A stretch of DNA of 64,000 bases, taken from contig JAFPXD010000046.1 of assembly GCA_017394835.1 (NCBI GenBank), positions 20,620 to 84,619 on the forward strand, in the 5' to 3' direction. Source of the stretch: Clostridia bacterium. GTDB lineage: Bacteria > Bacillota > Clostridia > Christensenellales > CAG-138. The position numbers were made by a program, and so were the translations under genes. Below, one piece after another: positions 45,601-52,473 of this stretch; the stretch's first letter is position 1, and every line of letters starts with the position of its first letter. The notes under the pieces were generated by a model. It had not been told where the DNA came from and ran no database searches. It saw only the letters and a program-made list of their open reading frames with translations.

Positions 45601-46006
45601 CCGTGTATTCGGCCTCGGAGGTCATCACTATCGCAAGGACTTCGTAATTGAGATCCGCGCCGGGATAAACGGTGACGGAGCGTCCGTTAAAGGCAAAGGC
45701 GGTGTAGCCGATCGCAACCTCGATAACGGATTCAAGACTGCCGCGGGTAACGGTGATGGGCACTATGCCCTTCTTTCCCGCGACTCCGTTAACGGTAACG
45801 GTAGTGCCCGAAACGGAGCAGGTTGCAACCTCGGTATTGCCGGAGACCGCGGTGACGGTGCCGGAGCCGCCGGAGACCGCTATGGTCGCGCCGGAGTTGC
45901 CGATGTTTGTCTTCGTGAGCGTGAGTCCCGCCGCGCCCGTGGTGACGGGAAGCACGGTCAGGAGCATGCAGAGCATCGCGAAGAAAGCGATGAAGCGTTT
46001 TCTCAT
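42692..46006 (-). CDS. Exported beta-helix carbohydrate-binding protein (Cthe_2159/DUF4353 type) with a C-terminal dockerin
   Basis: The 1104-residue protein has a signal peptide (MRKRFIAFFAMLCMLLTVLPV, cleaved near TGA). Residues 130-620 carry repeats such as ITIQGGTFDI, GGTLNITSTGDAIKA and DDGFHANRYMTFG, which are characteristic of the Cthe_2159-like polygalacturonate-binding beta-helix family. Several beta-rich domains with a GPGGGPGGPGGG linker near 850 follow. The last 60 residues form a type I dockerin with two calcium loops (GDVNCDGVLDSADI and GDMNGDGVLNAADL). It should be exported and, if a cohesin scaffold exists elsewhere, docked into a cellulosome-like complex; no cohesin gene is in this window. 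The gene is monocistronic with AAGGGG before the ATG. Confidence 0.85.
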   Translation of the reverse strand: MRKRFIAFFAMLCMLLTVLPVTTGAAGLTLTKTNIGNSGATIAVSGGSGTVTAVSGNTEVATCSVSGTTVTVNGVAGKKGIVPITVTRGSLESVIEVAIGYTAFAFNGRSVTVYPGADLNYEVLAIVMTSEAEYTGAEGTGELTVTQNADGSTAYTAAQGYELNVAIKKKGGIYSFSGTTENGNISVKKEATKDATILLDGLTLTSAFTAAITVKKDSTAKVYIDTLAGSVNTLRDSAKNNADSYGPTADGGDGSNQYYAESAVIKGKTASDITFAGTGTLNVIASAKNGIKGGANGHITVADGSITITAPNAGISTENEMLISGGTLNITSTGDAIKAADDTDTIGTIYVTGGSVTANSQDEGILVRNALYVTGGTLNITAAGDGIKAENASSTSGDIEISGGSFTITSTGDGITGFNVELDGGTYNITCANGYTNTSFNSSTSSAKGLKAELDLTIAGGSYTISAPDDAVHSDGNITIQGGTFDIWTRDDGFHANRYMTFGMRGASDDLIHATVNFSCEGMEGADIILNSGYLTIKSQDDTINAANKNLSNYHYTIKVYGGVYRLYTPANTSSLNGTSGGDGVDSNGGTYFYGGDLEVYSKSGTSNDPLDSEDTLGLYNGTVLGCGQNAMQGTPTGVYVQFTNVSVKSGYSIVIKDGSGNVLKSTTAWFASSTNTASYIVFSHPALVSGNTYYCYINGSSSAKTATATGTHVENTPWVDLDSGSTNVYDRVTSMGSGSRYIITNGSATSPVYTLSGSTTVTYQQSTLTSTSGGYTFGTVNQNNTWYMDESSHIYNTVNGVNYYLYYTTSSSGWSSSYSIGKTTDVNSAATWTVNSSGNGATITTTVSGGGPGGGPGGPGGGTTLYLRYSSGWQLSTTSGTCYLYAPSVAQAALTGSTYYIAENTENFGMSDIMAGTSISYRSSRSATATTVSWTSSHISYSWAPAFDGSVNGTYVLTVCYDGMAFGTVTVRIVGANQSVTVTFTGDYTGSLEIVAGETIPLPTAPAGFSYVFYVNGMEYTGAPVYQDTSVTVVMEEESVTPTITVGDVNCDGVLDSADITLAAAYCMSAGAVSPQGIINGDMNGDGVLNAADLSALYSYMLG

Positions 46007-46173
46007 GGTATTCCCCTTTCAGTATAAGACGGCTGTAAAGCCGACTTGGTTTGATGTAAAGCGGATAGCTTAACATGATATATTATAGCATCGGGGCGAT
46101 TTGAAACCAATGGTTGAAAACGGGCATTTTTATGGCAGTGCTGTCACATTCCAAAAGGGGAAGGCTTTTTATC

Positions 46174-46490
46174 GGCCGCTCCGGCTTCCCCTTGAGGGGA
46201 AGCTCTGCGCGGCACAGCCGCTATGTGATGAGGTGGTAACGTTTGCAGAATGCTTGCCGTTTAAGGAGGAGGCTTTGGCCGCTCCGGCTTCCCCTTGAGG
46301 GGAAGCTCTGCGCGGCACAGCCGCTATGTGATGAGGTGGTAACGTTTGGCAGAATGCTTACTGTTTAGGGGGGAGGCTTTGGCCGCTCCGGCTTCCCCTT
46401 GAGGGGAAGCTCTGCGCGGCACAGCCGCTATGTGATGAGGTGGTAACGTTTTCAGAACGCCTGCCGCTTAAGGAGAAAGCTTTGGTCGGT
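46174..46490. repeat. Tandem array of three 103-104-bp units
   Basis: Units begin at 46174, 46277 and 46381 with GGCCGCTCCGGCTTCCCC and contain the self-complementary CTTCCCCTTGAGGGGAAG, then GCACAGCCGC and TGATGAGGTGGTAACG. Differences are few. The palindrome and TGATGAGG core are shared with the array at 47.8-48.6 kb. No gene is visible. Confidence 0.85.
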
Positions 46491-46499
46491 TGCAGGCGT

Positions 46500-46732
46500 G
46501 GACGGGGCTCGTCTTGCTCGTCGGCCATGGGCCTCCTCGCTTCGGTCAGTCGCCGCCGTCTGATTCATCCACAGGATGGACGGCGGCTCTCTTCGAGCCC
46601 CTTCGGTTTACGACAAAAAAAGGACGGGGCTCGTCTTGCTCGTCGGCCATGGGCCTCCTCGCTTCGGTCACTCCGCCGCGTCTGGTGCGCCCACCGGGCG
46701 GACGCGGCGGAGCTTCGAGCCCCTTCGGTTTA
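46500..46732. repeat. Two copies of a 111-bp palindromic repeat
   Basis: Copies at 46500-46610 and 46622-46732 share GGACGGGGCTCGTCTTGCTC at the left and CTTCGAGCCCCTTCGGTTTA at the right. GGGGCTCG pairs with CGAGCCCC as an outer stem. The centres differ but each forms its own inner stem (CCGCCGTC/GACGGCGG in the first, CCGCCGCGTC/GACGCGGCGG in the second), which suggests selection for structure. Confidence 0.8.
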
Positions 46733-46740
46733 TCAAATAA

Positions 46741-46775
46741 AAAAATCAGAACGTCCTTTGGACGTTCTGATTTTT
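46741..46775 (-). terminator. Terminator of tRNA-Lys
   Basis: AAAAATCAGAACGTCC pairs with GGACGTTCTGATTTTT around TTT, a near-perfect 16-bp stem directly behind the tRNA. Confidence 0.85.
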
Positions 46776-46776
46776 T

Positions 46777-46852
46777 TGGTACACCTTCAGGGGCTCGAAC
46801 CCTGGACACCCTGATTAAGAGTCAGGTGCTCTACCAACTGAGCTAAAGGTGC
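46777..46852 (-). tRNA. tRNA-Lys (anticodon CTT)
   Basis: Acceptor GCACCTT/AAGGTGT, anticodon loop CTCTTAA, T-loop TTCGAGC, encoded CCA. Confidence 0.95.
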
Positions 46853-47104
46853 GTTTCATTGCAAAGAGTATTATACTCGGTTTCCGAAAAAAATCAAGCC
46901 CTTTTGAAGATATATTTGCGGAATTTTCTTTCCCGAAAGCCTCAGATGGGGGCAAAAGCGCGGGTAAACGGCCTTCCGCACGCCCGAAAGGCGCGGAGCA
47001 TCGCCCTCCTTCAGACAAAAAAGTGAAAAAACAGATGAAATCCGCCGAAGGTTGATGTATAATATTAAAGATAATATGCGCCGTATGCGCAAAGGAGGTT
47101 TATT

Positions 47105-47767
47105 ATGATCAACAGACTTGAGATCAAGGAACGTTCAAAGGTGATGCTTTCCCAGAACTACTGGAAGCTCGTGGGCATTGTGCTGCTCGGCATGATCCTC
47201 ATGGTCGGGCTCGGCATCTTCAACAGCAAGGTCACCATTGACCATAACAGCTCGATGGGTTACAAGATCGAGTTGAACAAGTCTATGAGCATCCTGACCC
47301 TTGCATACACAATATTCGTGGGCAACGTGATAGCCGTCGGTCTCTGCAAGGTCTGCCTTGCGGCCTACCGCGGCGAGAGCTTCGAAGTCGGCGATCTCTT
47401 CGCCTTCTTCAACGCCGATTATCTGCGCGTCGTAGGCGCTATGGCGCTCGTCACCCTCTTTACCACGATCGGCTACCTGCTCCTCGTCGTTCCCGGCATA
47501 ATCGCGTCCATCGGCCTTTCGCGGGTAGGCTATCTGCTTGCGGACGGCGATCCCCGATACGGTATGGACATCATCTCCAAGAGCTGGGAGATAATGAAGG
47601 GGCATAAAAACGAATTCTTCGTGTTCATACTGTCGTTCATAGGATGGGCGCTGCTCACCGCGATCACCGCGGGCATCGTGGGCGTGTTCTACGCGAACCC
47701 CTATGCTTACGTTTCCTTCGCGGGCTATCATGACGAGCTCATGAAGCTCACGCCCGTCGAAGGATAA
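47105..47767 (+). CDS. DUF975 family integral membrane protein
   Basis: The 220-residue protein has about five membrane helices and the DUF975 layout: KERSKVMLSQNYWKLVGIVLL at the start, GLCKVCLAAYRGESFEVGDLF in the middle, VPGIIASIGLSRVGYLLAD and the SWEIMKGHKNEFFVFILSFIGW region near 160. A strong AAAGGAGG precedes the ATG. Function of the family is not established; members are common in Firmicutes. A repeat array begins directly behind the gene with its terminator. Confidence 0.85.
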   Translation: MINRLEIKERSKVMLSQNYWKLVGIVLLGMILMVGLGIFNSKVTIDHNSSMGYKIELNKSMSILTLAYTIFVGNVIAVGLCKVCLAAYRGESFEVGDLFAFFNADYLRVVGAMALVTLFTTIGYLLLVVPGIIASIGLSRVGYLLADGDPRYGMDIISKSWEIMKGHKNEFFVFILSFIGWALLTAITAGIVGVFYANPYAYVSFAGYHDELMKLTPVEG

Positions 47768-47789
47768 GACCCGATACCGTATAACAAGA

Positions 47790-47818
47790 GCCCGTCGGGG
47801 AGCACCCGGCGGGCTTTT
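47790..47818 (+). terminator. Intrinsic terminator of the DUF975 gene, first member of a repeat array
   Basis: GCCCGTCGGG and CCCGGCGGGC pair around five bases and are followed by TTTT. Close copies of the hairpin recur at the start of each following repeat unit. Confidence 0.8.
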
Positions 47819-48613
47819 ATCATGCCATCCCGTCAGGGTTCTTTACACGCCTCGGGTTCAAATAAGGAGGGCATTTCCCTGTGGGAAATGCCCGTATCAT
47901 GTCCCCTCATCAGTCAGCTCCGCTGACAGCTTCCCCACCGGGGGGAAGCCTTTTGGCCCACAGCGGAAAACGGACTGTTTACCGTCGGGGATCGCCCGGC
48001 GGGCTTTTATCATGCCATCCCGTCAGGGTTTTTTACACGCCTCGGGATCAAACAAGGAAGGCATTTCCCTGTGGGAAATGCCCGTATCATGTCCCCTCAT
48101 CAGTCAGCTCCGCTGACAGCTTCCCCTCCGGGGGGAAGCCTTTTGGCCCACAGCGGAAAACGGACTGTTTACCGTCGGGGATCGCCCGGCGGGCTTTTAT
48201 CATGCCATCCCGTGCGGCAGGATCCTTTACACGCCTCGGGTTCAAATAAGGAAGGCATTTCCCTGTGGGAAATGCCCGAATCATGTCCCCTCATCAGTCA
48301 GCTCCGCTGACAGCTTCCCCACCGGGGGGAAGCCTTTTGGTCCCGGCGGAAAACAGCCTTTTCACCGTCGGGGAGCACCCGGCGGGCTTTTATCATGCCA
48401 TCCCGTGCGGCAGGGTTTTTTACACACCTCGGTTTCAAATAAGGAAGGCATTTCCCTGTGGGAAATGCCCGTATCATGTCCCCTCATCAGTCAGCTCCGC
48501 TGACAGCTTCCCCACCGGGGGGAAGCCTTTTGGTCCCGGCGGGCTCGGTTTCAGTCAGCTCCGCTGACAGCTTCCCCACCGGGGGGAAGCCTTTTGGTCC
48601 CGGCGGGCTCGGT
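47791..48613. repeat. Tandem array of about four 190-bp units plus partial copies
   Basis: Units start near 47791, 47981, 48171 and 48364 with CGTCGGGG...CCCGGCGGGC. They then carry TTTATCATGCCATCCCG, GGCATTTCCCTGTGGGAAATGCC (a perfect palindrome), CCTCATCAGTCAGCTCCGCTGACAGC, and GCTTCCCC...GGGGGAAGC. Partial copies follow to 48613. The stretch contains no convincing gene. Each unit contains a terminator-like hairpin, so up to four terminators lie in a row. Confidence 0.85.
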
Positions 48614-48640
48614 TTTATTTATGAACTTGCTTAAAGAGCC

Positions 48641-49948
48641 TTATCCCAAGATGAACTCCCCGTCGCGCCCTATGCTCACGCGGGAGGCGTAGAACGCCGC
48701 CATGCCGCGGACCATGTACTCGACGTCCTTGGCGCCCGCGGTCTCGCAGACGGAGTGCATCGCGAGCTGTGCCAAGCCTATGTCGAGGGTGTTGATCGAA
48801 ACGTGGGAGCCCGAGATATTGCCGAGCGTGCCGCCGCCGGCGACGTCGGAGCGGTTCGCAAAGTGCTGGCAGGGCACGTCCGCGTCCTTTAGGAGCTTGT
48901 GGAAGAACGCCGCGGAGACGCCGTCCGTGGTGTAGCGCTGGTTGGCGTTGAACTTAATGACTATGCCCTCGTTCATGAACACGCAGTTTTCGGCGTCGGT
49001 CTTTTCGGGGTGGTTGGGATGGACGGCGTGAGCGTTATCGGCGGAGAGCATGAAGGAGGAAGCGGCCGCGCGGTAGGAAGCCTCGGGATCGAGCCCGAGC
49101 GAGATGCAGATGCGCTGCATCACGTCATAGAGGAATGTGGAATCCGCGCCCTGCTTGGTGCCGGAGCCGACCTCCTCGTTATCGAACACGCAGAGCATAT
49201 TGATCCCGCGGTCGGGCTTTTCCGCGTCGATGAAAGCGCGGAGCCCGGACCATGCGCATTCGAGGTCGTCGAGCCTGGGGCTCATTATGTACTCGCCCGA
49301 ATTGCCTATGACGGCGGGCTTTATGCGCGGGTAGAGGAAGAGATCCGTGCCCAGCAGGTCCTCCTCGGGCACGCCCGCGGTCTCGGCAATGAGCTTTTTG
49401 AAGCCGTCCTTGGCGGTGTCGTCGCCGAAGAGGGGCATCATATCGGTCTGCGCGTTGTACTTGAAGCCGTCGTTTATCTCGCGGTTCATGTGGATGGCGA
49501 CGTTCGGTATCACGAGAAGGTCGCGATCGACGTTTATGAGCCTCGCTTCAACGCCCTTTTCGGTCCGCACAACCACGCGCCCCGCAACGGAAAGGGGCCT
49601 GTCAAACCACGGGGAGAACAGCATCCCGCCGTATTTTTCAACGTTGAGTTGGGTGTATTTGCCGCGCACGGAAAGCTCCGCGTTCTCCTTGATCTTGAAA
49701 GTGGGGGAATCGGAATGCGCCGCGATCATGCGGAATGAATCCGCTTCGCCTTCGGGGATGTCGAACGCTATAACGGAGCTCATGTTGCGGGTCACAAAAT
49801 ACCCGCGGCCCGGCTCCAGCGCCCATTTTTCGCCCTCGGTCAAACGAGTCCTGCCCGAAGCTTCAAGCTCGGAGCAGATGTTCTCCACCGCGTGGAATGC
49901 GGTGGGGGATTTTTCGATGAAATCAAGCAGGGGTTTAACAAAAGTCAT
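48641..49948 (-). CDS. M18 family aminopeptidase
   Basis: The 435-residue protein fits the M18 zinc aminopeptidase family: SPTAFHAVENI at the start, the zinc-binding AAHSDSPTFKIK near 78, SPRLDDLECAWS near 230, catalytic FDNEEVGSGTKQGADS near 262, and SADNAHAVHPNHPEK near 305. It should remove N-terminal, often acidic, residues from peptides in the cytoplasm. GGAGATACG precedes the ATG. It is the last gene of a five-gene minus-strand run beginning with the alanyl-tRNA synthetase gene; its place behind two peptide-ligase-like genes may be meaningful. Confidence 0.9.
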   Translation of the reverse strand: MTFVKPLLDFIEKSPTAFHAVENICSELEASGRTRLTEGEKWALEPGRGYFVTRNMSSVIAFDIPEGEADSFRMIAAHSDSPTFKIKENAELSVRGKYTQLNVEKYGGMLFSPWFDRPLSVAGRVVVRTEKGVEARLINVDRDLLVIPNVAIHMNREINDGFKYNAQTDMMPLFGDDTAKDGFKKLIAETAGVPEEDLLGTDLFLYPRIKPAVIGNSGEYIMSPRLDDLECAWSGLRAFIDAEKPDRGINMLCVFDNEEVGSGTKQGADSTFLYDVMQRICISLGLDPEASYRAAASSFMLSADNAHAVHPNHPEKTDAENCVFMNEGIVIKFNANQRYTTDGVSAAFFHKLLKDADVPCQHFANRSDVAGGGTLGNISGSHVSINTLDIGLAQLAMHSVCETAGAKDVEYMVRGMAAFYASRVSIGRDGEFILG

Positions 49949-49968
49949 ATCCGTATCTCCTTTGGAGT

Positions 49969-50790
49969 TTATTTGCCGTTTGTGAGGCTTTCAAGGTATT
50001 CCGCGTGGAGCCTTGCGGGATCGATCGCGGTATTGATGTAAAGCATCCTCGCGCCGACGGGGTCCTCTATCTCGTTGAGGACGGCGCGTCCGTTGTCGTG
50101 CATTATATCGACGCCCGCATAGTGAAGCGGCAGCTCGCGGCAGACGGCGCGGACTATTTCCGCTTCATCCCCGGCAAGTTCGGAAACGGGCACCGTCTCC
50201 GCCCTGCCGCCAAGTGAAAAGTTGCTTCGGAAATCCGTATCGGAGGAGCGCAGCATCGCGGCCGCGGGCTTCCCGCCTATCACGTAAACGCGCATATCGC
50301 GGCCCAATACCGAAGCGACGGGCTGGATAACGCTCCTTTCGGGATGCGCCGCGCGGTAGGCGGCGAGCTCTTCCGCGCTGCGGATGAGCGTGACTCCCGC
50401 GCCCCCGTGCCCCGCCGCGGGCTTTGCGACGAAGGGGAAGGGAAGTGGCGGGGCAGCTTCGGTCAAAAGCTGCGTTTCGAGCATGGGCACGAGCCCGTGC
50501 AGCCGCTCGTAAGTCAAATACTTGTCGTTGGCTGTACGCGTCAATACGGAGGGATTGCTTACGAAAACGCCGTTTTCCTCCAGATATTCGGCAAGCGCCG
50601 CGTCCCTCGTGCGGTTTATGACGAACGCCGCGCTGCTGACCAAGCGAAGCGCCGCCTCGCGGGGGAGCCCGTTCGTGATAGTGAGCCCGACGCGGTATCC
50701 GGCGCCGCGGAGCGCATCAAAATACTTCCTTATAAGGACGCGGCTCTTTTCCGCGTCGTGCCGCTCGTAAAGTATGCAGGCCCGCTTCAT
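49969..50790 (-). CDS. ATP-grasp ligase (RimK-like), first of a tandem pair by position
   Basis: The 273-residue protein has an ATP-grasp layout: an N-terminal sugar-backbone-like domain (VINRTRDAALAEYLE), then the ATP lid PFVAKPAAGHGGAGVTLI near 118, RVYVIGGKPAAAMLR near 168 and the metal-binding end VLNEIEDPVGARMLY near 240. Such enzymes form amide bonds using ATP and a carboxylate. The start codon overlaps the stop of the adjacent ATP-grasp gene (ATGA). Substrates are unknown; amino acid addition to a peptide or protein is the family theme. Confidence 0.8.
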   Translation of the reverse strand: MKRACILYERHDAEKSRVLIRKYFDALRGAGYRVGLTITNGLPREAALRLVSSAAFVINRTRDAALAEYLEENGVFVSNPSVLTRTANDKYLTYERLHGLVPMLETQLLTEAAPPLPFPFVAKPAAGHGGAGVTLIRSAEELAAYRAAHPERSVIQPVASVLGRDMRVYVIGGKPAAAMLRSSDTDFRSNFSLGGRAETVPVSELAGDEAEIVRAVCRELPLHYAGVDIMHDNGRAVLNEIEDPVGARMLYINTAIDPARLHAEYLESLTNGK

Positions 50791-51686
50791 GCGCCTATGC
50801 TCCTCAAAATATGGGCGATTATCTCATCCGCCGCGTTCACGCCGGTGCAGTCGTAAATGGATTTGAAATGCGCGTTGGAATTGACCTCTATGAGCAGGGG
50901 GCCGTTTTCGGATCCAATGAGATCCGCTCCGCAGAAATCGAGCCCGAGCAGCTCCGCCGCGCGAATGGCGATCGCCTCCTCCGCGGGGGTGGGGGTATGC
51001 TTCCGCATGGAGCCGCCTATCGTGATGTTGGCGCGGAAATCTCCGCTTCCGCTCGTGCGCTCCATGGCGGCGATCACCTTTCCGCCGACCACGTTGAGCC
51101 TCAGGTCGCGCCCCGCGCTCTCCTTTATAAACCGCTGGAATATCACCCGCCTGCCGCCGACGGAGCGGAGTATCCGGCCGACCTCCTCCATACTGTGAGC
51201 AAGATAGACCTGCTGACCGAACGAGCCGCAGACCTCCTTTATAACGAGGGGGAAGCCCAGGGCTTCGGCGAACCTTTCCGCGAACGAAAGCTCGGTATAG
51301 CCCACGTTTTCATAAGTGAAGGGGGCGGAATACGTGAGCGGCATCGGGACGGCGCCCTTCAGCGCGGCGTGGGTGAGCGCCTTGTCGTCGCAGAGCTCTA
51401 TCGCGCGGGAGCTGTTGAAAAGCCTCATGCCCCTTTGCTCCAGCTCCGCCGCAAGGCGGATATCCTTATCGTAAAACAGTACGAAATCGGGCTTTTCCCC
51501 GGGCAGCATATCAAAAGCGCCGCAGGCGCCGCCGCAGAGCGCGGGCAGGAGCTCGTCATTGTATTTCAATGCGATACGAGCGCCGTGCGCCTCCGCTGCG
51601 GAAACGAGCCTTGCGGCGATGTCCCTGAATTTATCCGTGCCCAAAAAGCGGTTGACTACGAGCCAGCCGAAGGCCCTTTCGCCCAT
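50787..51686 (-). CDS. ATP-grasp ligase (RimK-like), second of the pair
   Basis: The 299-residue protein shows the RimK/LysX-type order: FVLFYDKDIRLAAELEQRG, FNSSRAIELCDDKALTHAAL, PLVIKEVCGSFGQQVYL near 150, RDLRLNVVGGKVIAAMER near 190 and the metal-binding LIEVNSNAHFKS near 270. The start is placed at the ATG with GGAGG five bases upstream; a TTG 21 bases earlier overlaps the previous stop codon but lacks such spacing. It forms an operon with a second, divergent ATP-grasp gene, so two successive ligations or a heteromeric enzyme are possible. Confidence 0.8.
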   Translation of the reverse strand: MGERAFGWLVVNRFLGTDKFRDIAARLVSAAEAHGARIALKYNDELLPALCGGACGAFDMLPGEKPDFVLFYDKDIRLAAELEQRGMRLFNSSRAIELCDDKALTHAALKGAVPMPLTYSAPFTYENVGYTELSFAERFAEALGFPLVIKEVCGSFGQQVYLAHSMEEVGRILRSVGGRRVIFQRFIKESAGRDLRLNVVGGKVIAAMERTSGSGDFRANITIGGSMRKHTPTPAEEAIAIRAAELLGLDFCGADLIGSENGPLLIEVNSNAHFKSIYDCTGVNAADEIIAHILRSIGA

Positions 51687-51703
51687 ACCATCCTCCGATC
51701 TTA

Positions 51704-52453
51704 TCAATACCTTTTGGATACGCTGCGGGGCACTATGTTGCAGTCCCAGTAAAGGAGCCTGCCCTCCATGCCCTGCGCGAGCTTTATGACCCTTACCGTA
51801 AGGGTGTCTATATCGTCCTGCTTCAAGGTGGAGATGCGGTAGAGCACGACTCCGTTGGGGAGCTCGCCTTCGCTTATGTACTCCGCGTCGCCTATTGCAA
51901 AGCCCGCGCGCCGCGCCGTCTCTTCGAACATGAGGCGCTGCTGCTCGGTGCGGAAGGCAACGTGCAGATTGATGCGGCGCGTCGCCTCCGTATTATCGCC
52001 AATGGTGTGCAGCTTCTTTATCTGCTCGCGGTTTTTGACGGTCTGATACTTTATCTCGCTGGGGTAGAGGAGCTTGAAATAGGTCGCCCAATCCTCCTCA
52101 TGCTTGCCGCCTACGCGGCAGAGCAGCTTCTTTTCCTTTTCCGCGACGGCCTTCAGAATATCGTAGCCTTCCTTATCCGCGGTATAGAAATAGTATTGGC
52201 GCATATTGCCCGTTTCGACGAAGCCGGCGGGGCGGGTCTTCGTGCGGCGCGCACAGACCTTCGCCAGAGCCTCCGCCCGCTTTATGAGCTTGGGAGTCAG
52301 GGGCTTATCGTCAACGGTCTGACAGCAGAAATAGCAGAGAAGGGGGCGCTTTTCATCGGGCGCGGTACGGTAAAACGAAAGCTCAACGCCGAAATGCGCC
52401 GCGTCGCCCTCAAGCCTCCAATCGTATTCGAGCCAAGAAGTTCTCTTTGCCAT
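51704..52453 (-). CDS. DUF695/RraB-like protein
   Basis: The 249-residue protein appears to join a DUF695-like N-terminal half (WLEYDWRLEGDAAHFGVELSFY, then PLLCYFCCQT and ARRTKTRPAGFVETGNMRQYYFY) to an RraB-like half (HTIGDNTEATRRINLHVAFRT, FEETARRAGFAIGDAEY, DTLTVRVIKLAQGMEGRLLYWDC). RraB in Proteobacteria inhibits RNase E; Clostridia generally use other RNases, so that role need not apply. GGAGGGGC precedes the ATG. It sits between the alanyl-tRNA synthetase and ATP-grasp genes. Confidence 0.65.
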   Translation of the reverse strand: MAKRTSWLEYDWRLEGDAAHFGVELSFYRTAPDEKRPLLCYFCCQTVDDKPLTPKLIKRAEALAKVCARRTKTRPAGFVETGNMRQYYFYTADKEGYDILKAVAEKEKKLLCRVGGKHEEDWATYFKLLYPSEIKYQTVKNREQIKKLHTIGDNTEATRRINLHVAFRTEQQRLMFEETARRAGFAIGDAEYISEGELPNGVVLYRISTLKQDDIDTLTVRVIKLAQGMEGRLLYWDCNIVPRSVSKRY

Positions 52454-52473
52454 GAAGCGCCCCTCCTATGGGA

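Noticed and set aside
42680..46027. An 1115-codon open frame on the plus strand opposite the dockerin protein
   Set aside because: Its translation is glycine/alanine-rich low-complexity sequence mirroring the repeats of the minus-strand gene. It has no ribosome-binding site or family motif, while the minus-strand protein has a signal peptide and a dockerin.
46440..46846. Short open frames across the 46-kb repeats and tRNA-Lys
   Set aside because: They run through palindromic repeats, a terminator and a tRNA gene, and repeat the same peptide because the DNA is duplicated.
47881..48567. Repeated open frames starting MGNARIMSPHQSAPL in the 48-kb array
   Set aside because: They derive from tandem copies of a palindromic intergenic repeat with terminator hairpins. 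No ribosome-binding site precedes them.
47791..48613. CRISPR array as an explanation of the regular repeats
   Set aside because: Units are about 190 bp and similar throughout, with no short constant repeat alternating with unique 30-40-bp spacers, and no cas genes are near.
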